Shown here piece after piece: positions 35,832 to 45,867 of a DNA stretch of 53,449 nt. The notes under the pieces were generated by a model that saw nothing but the letters and a program-made list of their open reading frames with translations, had not been told where the DNA came from and ran no database searches. Source of the stretch: Halalkalibacter akibai JCM 9157 (GTDB lineage: Bacteria > Bacillota > Bacilli > Bacillales > Bacillaceae_D); assembly GCF_000513135.1 (NCBI RefSeq), contig NZ_BAUV01000030.1, positions 1 through 53,449 on the forward strand, in the 5' to 3' direction. The position numbers were made by a program, and so were the translations under genes. Within the stretch, counting starts at the first letter, position 1. Each line of letters begins with the position of its first letter.

Positions 35832-36197
35832 GTGAATAAATATGAAGCGGAATTCAGTAATCTAGTTCGTTCCTTCCGAAAAAAGCATATGGGGAAAGGT
35901 CCCAGTAAGGTAAGTACAACTTTCTGTAAAAACTGGGCGATCTGCGAGATGGAAGGAAACCTTTCTCCCGTAGAGAAATTTATTGCTACAGCTAGTGAGG
36001 GAAAGCAAATGCTTCGAGCCGCTCGAACAGAAATGGTCAAAGACATGTATCGTAAAAATCCTCCGTCTGAAATGGAAGAGTTCCTACAATGCAAGTTTGT
36101 CGATCTTTTCGTTGATATTGATATTGAACGTGATTTTGGAATGTCCATCTTCGTGTTTGATGAAGATATTGAACAAAAATTTTCATTGAAAAAATAA
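35832..36197 (+). CDS. DUF2294 family protein (YbcI-like)
   Basis: 121 residues, GTG start with GGTGAAGG upstream. Recognisable family pattern: MGKGPSKVSTTFCKNWAIC, then the ...GNLSPVEKF segment and a C-terminal FVDIDIERDFGMSIFVF. DUF2294 proteins are small, soluble and often encoded near formate dehydrogenase, hydrogenase or ion-transport genes; their function is unknown. It lies 63 bases after the transporter and is probably co-transcribed, ending at the terminator at 36237. Confidence 0.75.
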   Translation: MNKYEAEFSNLVRSFRKKHMGKGPSKVSTTFCKNWAICEMEGNLSPVEKFIATASEGKQMLRAARTEMVKDMYRKNPPSEMEEFLQCKFVDLFVDIDIERDFGMSIFVFDEDIEQKFSLKK

Positions 36198-36236
36198 TAT
36201 CGGTTCTGGCACTTGGTAGCGACCCTGCAAAAGACT

Positions 36237-36293
36237 AAACCACTGTCTAACTTCTTTAAATACTTAAAGAGGTGGCGGTGGTTTTTGTTTTTT
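36237..36293 (+). terminator. Terminator after the DUF2294 gene
   Basis: AAACCACTG pairs with CGGTGGTTT, with a second stem TCTTTAA/TTAAAGA inside, followed by TTGTTTTTT. Confidence 0.8.
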
Positions 36294-36317
36294 AGGGGAG
36301 GGAGATTACGTAACGTG

Positions 36318-36626
36318 TTCGTTTCGTTCCGCTCCAGTCACTCGCTTTCAAGGCCACTGAAAAAGGTGTGTTTTTCACCTTTTCTCAGTGGACTCTAAGC
36401 AATGAGAGGAACCGTTGCAAGCTCTTAAGCCTACTATGAGTGGGTTTCTCATATTAGGCGCGCAACGTGTGGAGCCATTGCAGCTTCCTTGAGTAAACGT
36501 TCAAGGGGTTTTTCAGTGGCCTTCTCGCTTTCCGCGGGGAGGATGTCAAGCCCCCACGACTTCGTCTGTGGTGTCTTGCCTTTTCCTCTTTTCCCGTAGG
36601 AGTCGAGTGACTTCCGCTCCACTACA
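36318..36626. repeat. Palindromic GC-rich interspersed repeat (copy 2), interrupted by a MITE
   Basis: In the opposite orientation to copy 1: TTCCGCTCCAGTCACTCG at the left end and CGAGTGACTTCCGCTCC at the right end are its arms. The 174-bp element at 36350-36523 splits it next to the stem, leaving CTCGCTTTC duplicated on both sides. No gene is present from 36198 to 36735. Confidence 0.8.
36350..36523. mobile_element. MITE-like element with 15-bp terminal inverted repeats and 9-bp target duplication
   Basis: Ends AAGGCCACTGAAAAA (36350-36364) and TTTTTCAGTGGCCTT (36509-36523) are perfect inverted repeats. CTCGCTTTC occurs immediately on both sides (36341-36349 and 36524-36532), a clean 9-bp target-site duplication. 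It has no coding capacity. The left end can also pair with an internal CACCTTTTCTCAGTGG. A related older copy is at 1566-1672. Confidence 0.85.
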
Positions 36627-36735
36627 CTTAGAGGGAAAAAATTTATTCTAGTCATGGCGATTACAGCCTTTATAAAACATGTACGACCTTCTTTAATCAT
36701 AACTATTATATAAACAATACAGGGAGTGACTTACA

Positions 36736-39093
36736 TTGGGTAAAACAAAACATACAGGACCTACAAAATTACCTAGTACACCGGCTCCTAGCCTTTGGGC
36801 GAGTAAGGTTCCATTTGGTTTAGGGAAAGTAAAGCCAAAACACATTCGCGATACGATGAAAGTGGTTTGGGATAACAAAGATAATTTAAATTATGCGAAA
36901 AACATAATTACAAAAGGCGTCTGTGATGGCTGTGCACTAGGGGTTTCTGGTTTATACGATCAAACCTTGGCTGGGCCTCACGTTTGTACGACTCGTTTAA
37001 ATGTATTGCGACTGAATACGATGCCTGCGATGAAAGAAGAAATAGTTCATGCTGACATTGATGAATTAAGAAAGTATTCAAGCGCAGAATTACGTGAATT
37101 AGGACGCATTCCATATCCATTAATTCGTCGCCCAGGAGAACGTCGATTTTCTCGGATTTCATGGGACGAGGCGATGGATCAAATCGCTAATAAAATGAAA
37201 AAATTAGATCCGAAAAATTACGGCTTTTTCTTAACGTCAAGAGGAATTACGAACGAATCCTACTATGTGGCCGCTAAAGTGGCGAGATTTCTAGGTACAA
37301 ATAACATTGATAATGCATCAAGAATTTGTCATTCTCCTTCTAAAACAGCTTTAAAGCGTTCGGTTGGAATTGGAGCAGCAAGCTGTAACTACAAGGACTG
37401 GATTGGCTCAGACGTTATCGTATTTTGGGGCTCGGTAGCAGCGAATAACCAACCAGTCTCAACGAAATATATGTACGCAGCAAAGCGTAAAGGAACAAAA
37501 ATTATCTGTATTAATCCATACCGCGAACCAGCAATGGAAAAATACTGGATCCCGTCAGTTGGGGAATCGGCGTTGTTTGGTACAAAGCTCGCTGATGATT
37601 TCTATCAAGTGAATATTGGTGGAGACATTGCCTTTATGCACGGAATTATGAAACATTGGTTTGAAATGGAAGAGTTTAACCCAGGTTCTGCTATTGATCA
37701 TCAGTTTGTCCAAGAGCATGTAAACGGCTATGAGGAATTAAAGGCAAAAGTACTAGAGCAATCTTGGGAAGAAATTGTTCAATCTGCGGGCGTTTCGAAA
37801 GAAAGAATCGGTGAGTTAGCTCAGCTTTTAGCTCAAAGTAAATCGGGTGTATTCGTATGGTCATTAGGTTTAACGATGCATACATTTGCTTCAGATAATA
37901 TCTCGCAAGTTGCAAATCTAGCATTGCTTCGTGGTTTCTTAGGTCGTGAGCACTGTGGTGTTATGCCAATCCGTGGTCACTCTAGTGTTCAAGGAAGCGG
38001 GGAAATGGGAGCTGACCCATTTGTTTTACCTGGTGGCGATTTTGAACCAAATAATATCGAGCGTATTGAAAAACTATGGAACTTTGAATTACCAAAATGG
38101 CAAGGTGATGTATTAGGGGTAACTCTAGAAAACTGCTTATTACCAGAAGATCATGAACGCAAAGTGAAGATGTATTATTTATCTGGTGGGAACTTCTTAG
38201 AAACAATGCCAGATCCAACTTTCGTTGAAAAAGCATTATCAGAGCTTGAAGTACGTGTTCATCAAGATATTATTTTCAACACATCCACACTGGTCGATGC
38301 GAAAGAAGCTGTTATTGTGTTGCCGGCTAAAACTCGTTATGAGCAAGATGGAGGTGGAACTTCTACATCGACTGAAAGAATGGTTTATTTCTCTCCGACC
38401 ATTGAAGGAAACAAACAAATGGTAGAAGAGGCTCGTTCTGAATGGAAGATTTACATTGATCTTGCGAAAAGAGTAAATCCTGATGAAGCTCATTTAGTCG
38501 ACTTTAAAGACGGTCAAGCCATTCGAGACGAAATTGCGCTAGCCAACCCTAACTATGAAGGAATTCAACATCTTAAAAAGCAAGGCGATGTGTTCCAATG
38601 GGGAGGCGCATGGCTTTGTGAAGATGGGATTTGTCCAACGCCAGATGGTAAAGGGAATCTAATTCCAGTTGATATTCCTGATTTAAATAGAGTAGCGGGT
38701 GATTTCTACGTAACAACTAGACGTGGAAAACAGTTTAACTCCATGGTTTATAGTGAGTATGATCCTTTCAACTCCGCAGATCGTTATGATGTTCTAATGA
38801 ATGCAGAGGATGCTAAAAACTTAAGTATCTCAGATCGTGAGCTAGTTGTCGTTTACAACCAACACGGTGTCTTTACTGGAAAAGCTAAATTTGTTAACAT
38901 CGCTAAAGGAAACATTGAAGTTCACTTCCCTGAAGGAAACTTCCTACTTCCAAAAGGTGTATATGAGAAGTTAGCGAAAATTCCTAGCTATAATATCGCA
39001 GCGAAAGTGGAGAAAGCTGAACGTTTTAATGCGCGTAAGGATGTTCAATATCTAGAAAAGCGTGTTGACGATTTAGAGATGACAGCGGATTAA
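36736..39093 (+). CDS. FdhF/YdeP family molybdopterin oxidoreductase (formate dehydrogenase-like alpha subunit)
   Basis: 785-residue cytoplasmic Mo-bisMGD enzyme. Cys at 63, 66 and 84 (CDGC ... HVC) are candidate 4Fe-4S ligands. Cys198 in ASRICHSPSKTA occupies the place of the selenocysteine that binds Mo in E. coli FdhF (RVUHGPS), so this is a Cys-type enzyme. GHSSVQGSGEMG and VYSEYDPFNSADRYDVLMN are typical of the YdeP group. It starts at a TTG after AGGGAG. There is no signal peptide and no adjacent electron-transfer subunit. fdhD, the MGD genes and the OFA transporter nearby support a formate-related role, but YdeP-type proteins have not all been shown to be formate dehydrogenases. Confidence 0.88.
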   Translation: MGKTKHTGPTKLPSTPAPSLWASKVPFGLGKVKPKHIRDTMKVVWDNKDNLNYAKNIITKGVCDGCALGVSGLYDQTLAGPHVCTTRLNVLRLNTMPAMKEEIVHADIDELRKYSSAELRELGRIPYPLIRRPGERRFSRISWDEAMDQIANKMKKLDPKNYGFFLTSRGITNESYYVAAKVARFLGTNNIDNASRICHSPSKTALKRSVGIGAASCNYKDWIGSDVIVFWGSVAANNQPVSTKYMYAAKRKGTKIICINPYREPAMEKYWIPSVGESALFGTKLADDFYQVNIGGDIAFMHGIMKHWFEMEEFNPGSAIDHQFVQEHVNGYEELKAKVLEQSWEEIVQSAGVSKERIGELAQLLAQSKSGVFVWSLGLTMHTFASDNISQVANLALLRGFLGREHCGVMPIRGHSSVQGSGEMGADPFVLPGGDFEPNNIERIEKLWNFELPKWQGDVLGVTLENCLLPEDHERKVKMYYLSGGNFLETMPDPTFVEKALSELEVRVHQDIIFNTSTLVDAKEAVIVLPAKTRYEQDGGGTSTSTERMVYFSPTIEGNKQMVEEARSEWKIYIDLAKRVNPDEAHLVDFKDGQAIRDEIALANPNYEGIQHLKKQGDVFQWGGAWLCEDGICPTPDGKGNLIPVDIPDLNRVAGDFYVTTRRGKQFNSMVYSEYDPFNSADRYDVLMNAEDAKNLSISDRELVVVYNQHGVFTGKAKFVNIAKGNIEVHFPEGNFLLPKGVYEKLAKIPSYNIAAKVEKAERFNARKDVQYLEKRVDDLEMTAD

Positions 39094-39115
39094 TAGAGAT
39101 TAGTATATAACTTAG

Positions 39116-39156
39116 AAGCAGTTCAATTAGAGTATAATTGGACTGCTTATTTTTTG
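39116..39156 (+). terminator. Terminator of the oxidoreductase gene
   Basis: AAGCAGTTCAATT pairs with AATTGGACTGCTT (one mismatch), followed by ATTTTTTG. Confidence 0.85.
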
Positions 39157-39245
39157 TTTTAGAGACAACACGTAAATGGAAAATTATATTGAGAGAATAA
39201 TGTGTGTATGATAAACAGTATTTAATTTTTAAAACAGGAAATAGC

Positions 39246-39293
39246 TTGTCTATTTGGTTAAATTTAGTTTATAATAAATCGAATGTACGTTCG
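39246..39293 (+). promoter_or_regulatory. Promoter with LexA (SOS) box
   Basis: TTGTCT (39246-39251), 18 bases, TATAAT (39270-39275), then CGAATGTACGTTCG at 39280-39293. This matches the Bacillus LexA box (CGAAC-n4-GTTCG type; the recA operator also has T at position 5). It lies just downstream of the -10, where LexA would block initiation. Confidence 0.65.
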
Positions 39294-39314
39294 TATTAAA
39301 AGGGAGATAGAAAC

Positions 39315-39674
39315 GTGTGGAAAAGAATAGAATGTGTGGCAATCTATACAGAGGACATTGAAAAGTCAGCTGACTTCTATCAAATGTTAGGTTTAACAAA
39401 AGCTTGGGAAGCTTTTCAAGACGAAGACAAGCAATGGAAACTTGTTGGGATGAAGTATCCTGATGGTCGCTCACAATTGGTTTTAAAAAATAACCCCAAC
39501 TTGAAATTCGCTGAAACTGAGATTGTTGTTGAAGACGTTCGGCAAACTTACGAAGCTTTAAAATCAAATCCAGAAGTTCAATGGATTCGCACGCCATTCC
39601 CTAATTCTTTAGGAGGATATGTGGCTGTTATGTAAGCTCCAGACGGAAATGTTTTTGTTTTAATAGGAAATTAA
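39315..39674 (+). pseudogene. VOC family protein with a nonsense codon near the C-terminus
   Basis: GTG start with AGGGAG upstream. The frame MWKRIECVAIYTEDIEKSADFY... (first 20 shown in part) has the VOC fold and runs to a TAA at 39633-39635 in the context GGYVAVM-stop-APDGNVFVLIGN. Reading through gives the usual final strand and stops at 39674. A CAA-to-TAA change explains the break. The truncated protein (106 residues) lacks the last metal-ligand strand and is probably inactive. It appears to be SOS-controlled. Confidence 0.75.
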
Positions 39675-39760
39675 ACTAGAGGAGTAAAGAAGTTATGTTT
39701 ACTTCAGCTCCCATCATTATATGAAGAAAGAGGAAATCCAGGAAAAAATGGAGGTAGCAA

Positions 39761-40291
39761 ATGGAATTATGGGATGTGTATGATCGTAATCGAAGCAAAA
39801 CCAATCGTATTTGTGTTCGTGGTGAAGAACTTCAACATGGTGAGTATCACTTAGTTGTTCATGTGTGTATTTTTAATTCAGGTGGAGATATGCTCATTCA
39901 ACAAAGGCAGGCTTTCAAAGAAGGATGGCCAAATATGTGGGATCTTACTGTAGGAGGGAGTGCAATAGCTGGGGATACAAGTCAAACTGCAGCTCAAAGA
40001 GAATTACTTGAAGAAATTGGCTTGGATTTAGAATTTCAGCATATGCGACCTCATTTAACAATTAACTTTGAGAAAGGGTTTGATGATATCTATTTGATAG
40101 AAGAAGATGTGCAAATACATACACTCATTTTGCAACAGGAAGAGGTCCAAAACGTCAAATGGGCAAGCAAGGAAGAAATTTTGACGATGATTAAAAACGA
40201 AGAATTTATTCCATATTATGAAAGCCTCATACATTTACTGTTTGATTGTCGAAACAAGCGTGGAACTACACAAGGGCAATTAAGCATCTAA
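39761..40291 (+). CDS. Nudix hydrolase
   Basis: 176 residues. The Nudix box runs from GGSAIAGDTSQTAAQRELLEEIG with the core RELLEEIGL intact; the first Glu of the usual GX5E is an Asp here. YHLVVHVCIFN and MLIQQRQ before the box are typical of the IPP-isomerase-like/YfcD-type Nudix subgroup. Substrate unknown. GGAGG precedes the ATG. It lies 86 bases before glpP on the same strand. Confidence 0.85.
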   Translation: MELWDVYDRNRSKTNRICVRGEELQHGEYHLVVHVCIFNSGGDMLIQQRQAFKEGWPNMWDLTVGGSAIAGDTSQTAAQRELLEEIGLDLEFQHMRPHLTINFEKGFDDIYLIEEDVQIHTLILQQEEVQNVKWASKEEILTMIKNEEFIPYYESLIHLLFDCRNKRGTTQGQLSI

Positions 40292-40377
40292 TTTTACTTC
40301 ACACTGTTTAAGGTTTTGACACTACGGTAAATAGTTGTTTTAATTAGCGAAGAGAGCTAAACAGAGGAGTCGATAAA

Positions 40378-40935
40378 GTGTCAAACCATGATTTCACAAA
40401 TCAACGCATTTTCCCTGCGGCGCGTTCCATTAAAGAATACGAAAAGTTACTAAGAACAAATTTCGAAGCGATTTTTCTGCTGAATAGTCATGTTAGTCAG
40501 TTAAAAAGTTTAATGCAGATGGCCCGTTCAGCAAATAAAAAAATCTTTTTGCACGCTGATCTTGTCCAAGGTTTAAAAACCGATGAATACGCTGCACAAT
40601 TTCTATGTCAGGAAATAAAGCCAGCTGGGATTATTTCGACTAGAAAAAACGTCGTATTAACCGCAAAGAAAAATTCAATCATTGCGATTCAACGGTTGTT
40701 TTTACTAGATTCCATTGCCCTAGAATCAAGCTATAAATTGCTAGAAACAACAAAACCAGATTATATAGAAGTCTTACCTGGCGTTATGCCTCATATTATT
40801 ACAGAAGTCTACGAGCGCACCCAAATCCCTATTATTGCAGGTGGATTAATTAGAGAAAAGCAAGAAGTTCTCAATGCAATAGAAGCAGGAGCCATCGGAG
40901 TAACTACTTCAAGACAAGATTTATGGGATATCTAG
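40378..40935 (+). CDS. glpP: Glycerol uptake operon antiterminator
   Basis: RNA-binding regulator that, with glycerol-3-phosphate, prevents termination in glp leaders. 185 residues of normal length, GTG start with GAGGAG upstream. Conserved stretches are IFLLNSHVSQLK, KKIFLHADLVQGLK, IISTRKN, QRLFLLDSIALES, VLPGVMPHII and IIAGGLI. The two leaders downstream (glpK and glpD) both carry terminators, as expected for GlpP control. Confidence 0.93.
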   Translation: MSNHDFTNQRIFPAARSIKEYEKLLRTNFEAIFLLNSHVSQLKSLMQMARSANKKIFLHADLVQGLKTDEYAAQFLCQEIKPAGIISTRKNVVLTAKKNSIIAIQRLFLLDSIALESSYKLLETTKPDYIEVLPGVMPHIITEVYERTQIPIIAGGLIREKQEVLNAIEAGAIGVTTSRQDLWDI

Positions 40936-40950
40936 TATTTTATAAAAATA

Positions 40951-40979
40951 TTGACTGCGCTTTCAAAACCTGTTTAAAT
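40951..40979 (+). promoter_or_regulatory. glpK promoter overlapped by a cre box
   Basis: TTGACT (40951-40956), 17 bases, TTAAAT (40974-40979). On the minus strand 40952-40965 reads TGAAAGCGCAGTCA, which fits the cre consensus and covers the -35. Inference: CcpA repression in glucose, as for glpFK in B. subtilis. Confidence 0.65.
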
Positions 40980-41013
40980 AAAAAGCAAGTTTATACGTTT
41001 ACTAGCGTAAATT

Positions 41014-41074
41014 AAAAGACGAGCATCTCATCTATTATTTATTATACAAGATGATAGTGTTTGTCTTTTTTTAC
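41014..41074 (+). terminator. Leader terminator before glpK (GlpP target)
   Basis: AAAAGAC (41014-41020) pairs with GTCTTTT (41063-41069), with an inner ATCTCATCT/AGATGATAG-type stem, then a long T tract. It lies about 250 bases before glpK with no gene in between, as expected for antitermination by GlpP. Confidence 0.75.
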
Positions 41075-41133
41075 TTTAGTGTTCTATTGCAAGGGTTTTG
41101 CCATTCAATTTTCATAATGCAAACTATAGTGGA

Positions 41134-41262
41134 ATGAAGCGGAAGGCACTTGACTCCTGCGGGAAAAGAGGAAAGGGCAAGACACTACAGACGTAAGTCG
41201 TAGGGGCTTGGCTTTCTCTCCGCGGAAAGCAAGTGCCTGTAGCGTAATGGTGGAACGGAGCC
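41134..41262. repeat. Palindromic GC-rich interspersed repeat (copy 3)
   Basis: Same layout as copy 1 but with changed stem bases: GGCACTTG (41145-41152) pairs with CAAGTGCC (41230-41237), CTCCTGCGGG with CTCCGCGGA, and AGGGCAAG with CTTGGCTT. It is inserted in the glpK leader after the terminator. Confidence 0.85.
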
Positions 41263-41322
41263 GGTAAGGAAAATGAAATGCTAACAAACACATATATGAA
41301 CTTCAGCCTAATGGGGGAATGA

Positions 41323-42819
<1,497 letters not shown>

Positions 42820-42822
42820 ATC

Positions 42823-42947
42823 TTGAAATTTTCGGAAAACAACGTATAATAAAAGATAAGTTAATAACTCGGTCGGAGATTAGGAGAAGACCACAACACT
42901 CTTTGTAGCATTTTGTTCGCAAGAGTTGTTGTGGTCTTCTTTTTTTA
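42823..42947 (+). promoter_or_regulatory. glpD promoter and antiterminator-controlled leader
   Basis: TTGAAA (42823-42828), 16 bases, TATAAT (42845-42850), then a leader with CGGTCGGAGATTAGGAGA and a terminator. AGAAGACCACAACACTCTT (42885-42903) pairs with AAGAGTTGTTGTGGTCTTCT (42921-42940), followed by a T tract. This matches the arrangement of the B. subtilis glpD leader bound by GlpP. Confidence 0.85.
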
Positions 42948-42976
42948 TTTCTTCACCTGAAAAAGGAGAGAAACAG

Positions 42977-44648
42977 ATGAACCAGTTTTCTAGTTTTGAG
43001 AGAGAGAAAGTTTTAAAAAAGATGAGTGAAGATACATTAGATTTACTAGTAATCGGTGGCGGCATAACGGGGGCTGGGATTGCTTTAGATGCTCAAGTAA
43101 GAGGCTCAACACCGGTTTAATTGAGATGCAAGACTTTGCAGCTGGGACTTCTAGTCGTTCGACAAAGCTTGTTCACGGAGGCCTGCGCTACTTAAAGCAA
43201 TTAGAAGTGAAGTTAGTTGCTGAGGTAGGAAAAGAACGTGCGATTGTCTATGAAAATGCGCCGCATGTTACGACGCCAGAATGGATGTTACTTCCGCTCA
43301 TTAAAGGGGGAACATTTGGGAGGTTCTCACTTCGTTAGGACTTAAGGTATACGATTTTCTAGCGGGAGTGAAAAGAAGCGAACGAAGACAAATGCTGAAT
43401 AAAACGAATGTGTTAAAGAAAGAACCTTTGATTCGAGAAGACCGTTTAAAGGGTGGTGGAATATACGTTGAGTATCGAACAGATGATGCCCGGTTAACAC
43501 TGGAAGTTTTAAAAGAAGCTGTCAATAGAGGGGCAGTTGCCACTAATTATGCTAAGGCAGAGGGCTTTATCTATGTAAGTGGGAAAGTGGTAGGAGTAAA
43601 AGTTAAAGATATTCTCTCAGGCAAGATGTATGAAGTCTATGCAAAGAAAATCGTGAATGCAGCAGGGCCGTGGGTTGATACGTTGCGAGAACAAGATGGT
43701 TCTAAGCAAGGGAAGTATTTGCATTTAACAAAGGGAGTTCATCTAGTAGTTGATCAAAGTCGCTTTCCGTTAAAGCAAGCGGTTTACTTTGATACGGAAA
43801 AGGATGGACGGATGGTATTCGCCATTCCACGTGATGGCAAAACATATGTAGGCACAACGGATACTTTTTATAATGATGATCTTGTTCACCCACGAATGAC
43901 AGAAAAAGACCGAGATTATATTATAAAAGCTGTTAATTTCATGTTTCCGACGGTTAAACTTACAGCCGAAGATATTGAATCGAGCTGGACTGGACTTAGA
44001 CCTCTAATTCATGAGGAAGGTAAAAGTGCTTCTGAAATATCTAGAAAAGATGAGATCTTCTTATCTGAAAGTGGTCTCATTTCAATTGCAGGTGGAAAAT
44101 TAACAGGATACCGAAAAATGGCAGAGAGGATTGTCGATTTCGTGGCAAAAGAATTAGGAAACAACCAGCGCTGTACAACAGATCGAATCACGCTATCTGG
44201 AGGAGACGTCGGCGGTTCTGCAAAGTTTCAGAAGTTTGTTAACCGTAAAACAAAAGAAGGAATGAAACTAGGGTTAACTGAAAAAGAAGCGAAACGAGTT
44301 GTGAACCTTTATGGAGGTAATATAGATAAGATTTATAGTTTATTGCGTTCAAATGAAGCGGAATCTAAGGAACATCAATTACCAGCGCTCCTTTTAGCCC
44401 AGCTTCAATATGGAATGGCTGAAGAGATGGTAGTGACTCCAACGGACTTTTTCAATCGACGAACAGGTGCCATTTTCTTTAACATTGACTGGGTATCCGA
44501 ATGGAAAGAGGCGGTTGTTGCTTACATGGCTAAGACATGTCATTGGTCAGGTGAAGAAAAAGAAAGATATAAGGTTGATCTTGATACAGAACTGTATTAT
44601 GCTCGAAACCCTTTAAATGAAAAAGACAGTCAAACTAAAATCGGGTAA
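42977..44648 (+). pseudogene. glpD: Aerobic glycerol-3-phosphate dehydrogenase, two frameshifts
   Basis: Membrane-associated FAD enzyme that oxidises glycerol-3-phosphate to dihydroxyacetone phosphate and feeds electrons to quinone. ATG at 42977 follows AAAAGGAGAG. The FAD motif [19 protein letters not shown] is intact. The frame breaks near 43105 and near 43329. Adding one C (GGCTC to GGCCTC) and one A (TCACT to TCAACT) joins [37 protein letters not shown] and the C-terminal domain into about 557 residues, the normal length. The gene is central to glycerol use, so sequence error is as likely as true inactivation. Confidence 0.9.
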
Positions 44649-44653
44649 TGAAA

Positions 44654-44806
44654 AAGGTAAGAGGTTGGGAGGAAACTGAGGTGTTTAACTGAAGATGAAC
44701 GGTGCATAACCTTAGCGAAGTGTATTTCCGGAGCGAGTGCGAAGCAGTAACCTTTTACGTTCGGATTTTGTTTTCAAAAATTTCTTTGTCCCAACCTCTA
44801 CCTTTC
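44654..44806. repeat. Inverted-repeat element between glpD and a convergent gene
   Basis: AAGGTAAGAGGTTGGGA (44654-44670) pairs with TCCCAACCTCTACCTT (44789-44804) with one bulge. The 118 bases between the arms contain no gene. It looks like a palindromic interspersed unit that may also end transcription from both sides. Confidence 0.65.
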
Positions 44807-44808
44807 AA

Positions 44809-45597
44809 TTACTTTTTAATGGTCATCGTCCACATTTCCATGTCCTCATAGCCTAACCTTTTATAAATTCTGCCTGCTTCGGGGTTGTCATAAAATAAAC
44901 AGACACTCTTTCCTTCTTGTAACAGATTATTCGTAAGTTGGTTTAAACACTGGCTTGCTAGGCCTTTTCGTTTAAAAGCCTCAAGTGTGCAAACACCAAC
45001 AACCATTGCTGAAACGTTATTTTCGGCAGCCGTTGAGACAGCAGAAACAAATTGATTAGCGTCTTCAATATAATACGTTCTTGAAACACCAAGCTCCATG
45101 TTCCGCTTTCTTTCTTCAGGAGAGGAAGGGCGTTCAAATTCTGTTATTTGACTGTATAAGGTGGAAATCTTATCTATATCAGCTAGTGTTGCTTTTTTCA
45201 CGGTGTTTGGCTTAACCGGCATTAGTTTTGATGGACTATCACATTTAGCGTAAAACAACTTTCTAGTGTGTTTTAGTGGGACCGTTATGTATGGAATCAT
45301 CTTTGATGTAACGTTTTCTAAGCCTGATAGCATTACTGCTTTTGGGTGTTCTGAGAAAAGATCGGCAAATCCTTTTGCGTCAAACTCACCAGGGCTATAA
45401 GGAATAAAGTTGCCCTCATAATTCAGCATAAGTGCTTTAAGTTGACCTTGTTCGTTAAATTCTCCCCAGACTTGTTGAAAGTCTTCTTCAAAACCAAACG
45501 TTTCTATATCGCTAATAAGAAATAAATTCTCAGCTGGGTAATCATTTAGTAACGTCATACAACTTGTGTAATCTTCTGAGCTCAGTCGTCTAATCAT
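44809..45597 (-). CDS. GNAT family N-acetyltransferase (two-domain)
   Basis: 262 residues. The N-terminal half (1-130) is an incomplete GNAT-like domain, and the C-terminal half (about 132-262) has the acetyl-CoA motif VVGVCTLEAFKRKGLASQCLNQL and the tail LFYDNPEAGRIYKRLGYEDMEMWTM (both shown partly). This two-domain type is common in Bacillus; substrates unknown. GGGTGGGGG precedes the ATG. It is monocistronic. Confidence 0.78.
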   Translation of the reverse strand: MIRRLSSEDYTSCMTLLNDYPAENLFLISDIETFGFEEDFQQVWGEFNEQGQLKALMLNYEGNFIPYSPGEFDAKGFADLFSEHPKAVMLSGLENVTSKMIPYITVPLKHTRKLFYAKCDSPSKLMPVKPNTVKKATLADIDKISTLYSQITEFERPSSPEERKRNMELGVSRTYYIEDANQFVSAVSTAAENNVSAMVVGVCTLEAFKRKGLASQCLNQLTNNLLQEGKSVCLFYDNPEAGRIYKRLGYEDMEMWTMTIKK

Positions 45598-45679
45598 TTT
45601 TCCCCCACCCTTTCAAATTTAGATTATTTTACCATATTTAAACTTTAAGGAGTGAAAAAATTTAAAGAGAGAAAGGAGG

Positions 45680-45756
45680 TTAATCAAACGTTTGTTTAAA
45701 TGGTGGATTCCTTACTCAGTCCGGCTTACAAAGTTTTAATTAAACGTTTGATTAAT
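45680..45756. promoter_or_regulatory. Two palindromic operator-like sites
   Basis: TTAATCAAACGTTTGTTTAA (45680-45699) and TTAATTAAACGTTTGATTAA (45736-45755) are palindromic around CAAACGTTTG/TAAACGTTTG. The second matches the inverse of the first at 18 of 20 positions. The form suggests binding sites of a TetR-like dimer, but no such regulator is encoded here. They lie between the GNAT and ferritin genes. Confidence 0.45.
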
Positions 45757-45867
45757 GAATGACAGTTAAAATCATGAATGATTAATTCAAGCATAACAAT
45801 CGTTTCAATACGCACAAAATAGGGAAGTGTTATAATAAAGATATATTATAGATAAAGGGTGATAAGT

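Noticed and set aside
39633-39635. In-frame TAA in the VOC gene as a recoding site
   Set aside because: TAA is not used for selenocysteine, and a simple CAA to TAA change explains it.
39721-39783. 20-codon upstream frame before the Nudix gene
   Set aside because: It has no ribosome site and overlaps the Nudix start; chance is the simplest explanation.
41105-41293. Open frame on the minus strand over repeat copy 3
   Set aside because: It lies within a palindromic repeat; similar frames arise in copies 1 and 2 (6601-6885 and 36449-36700) for the same reason.
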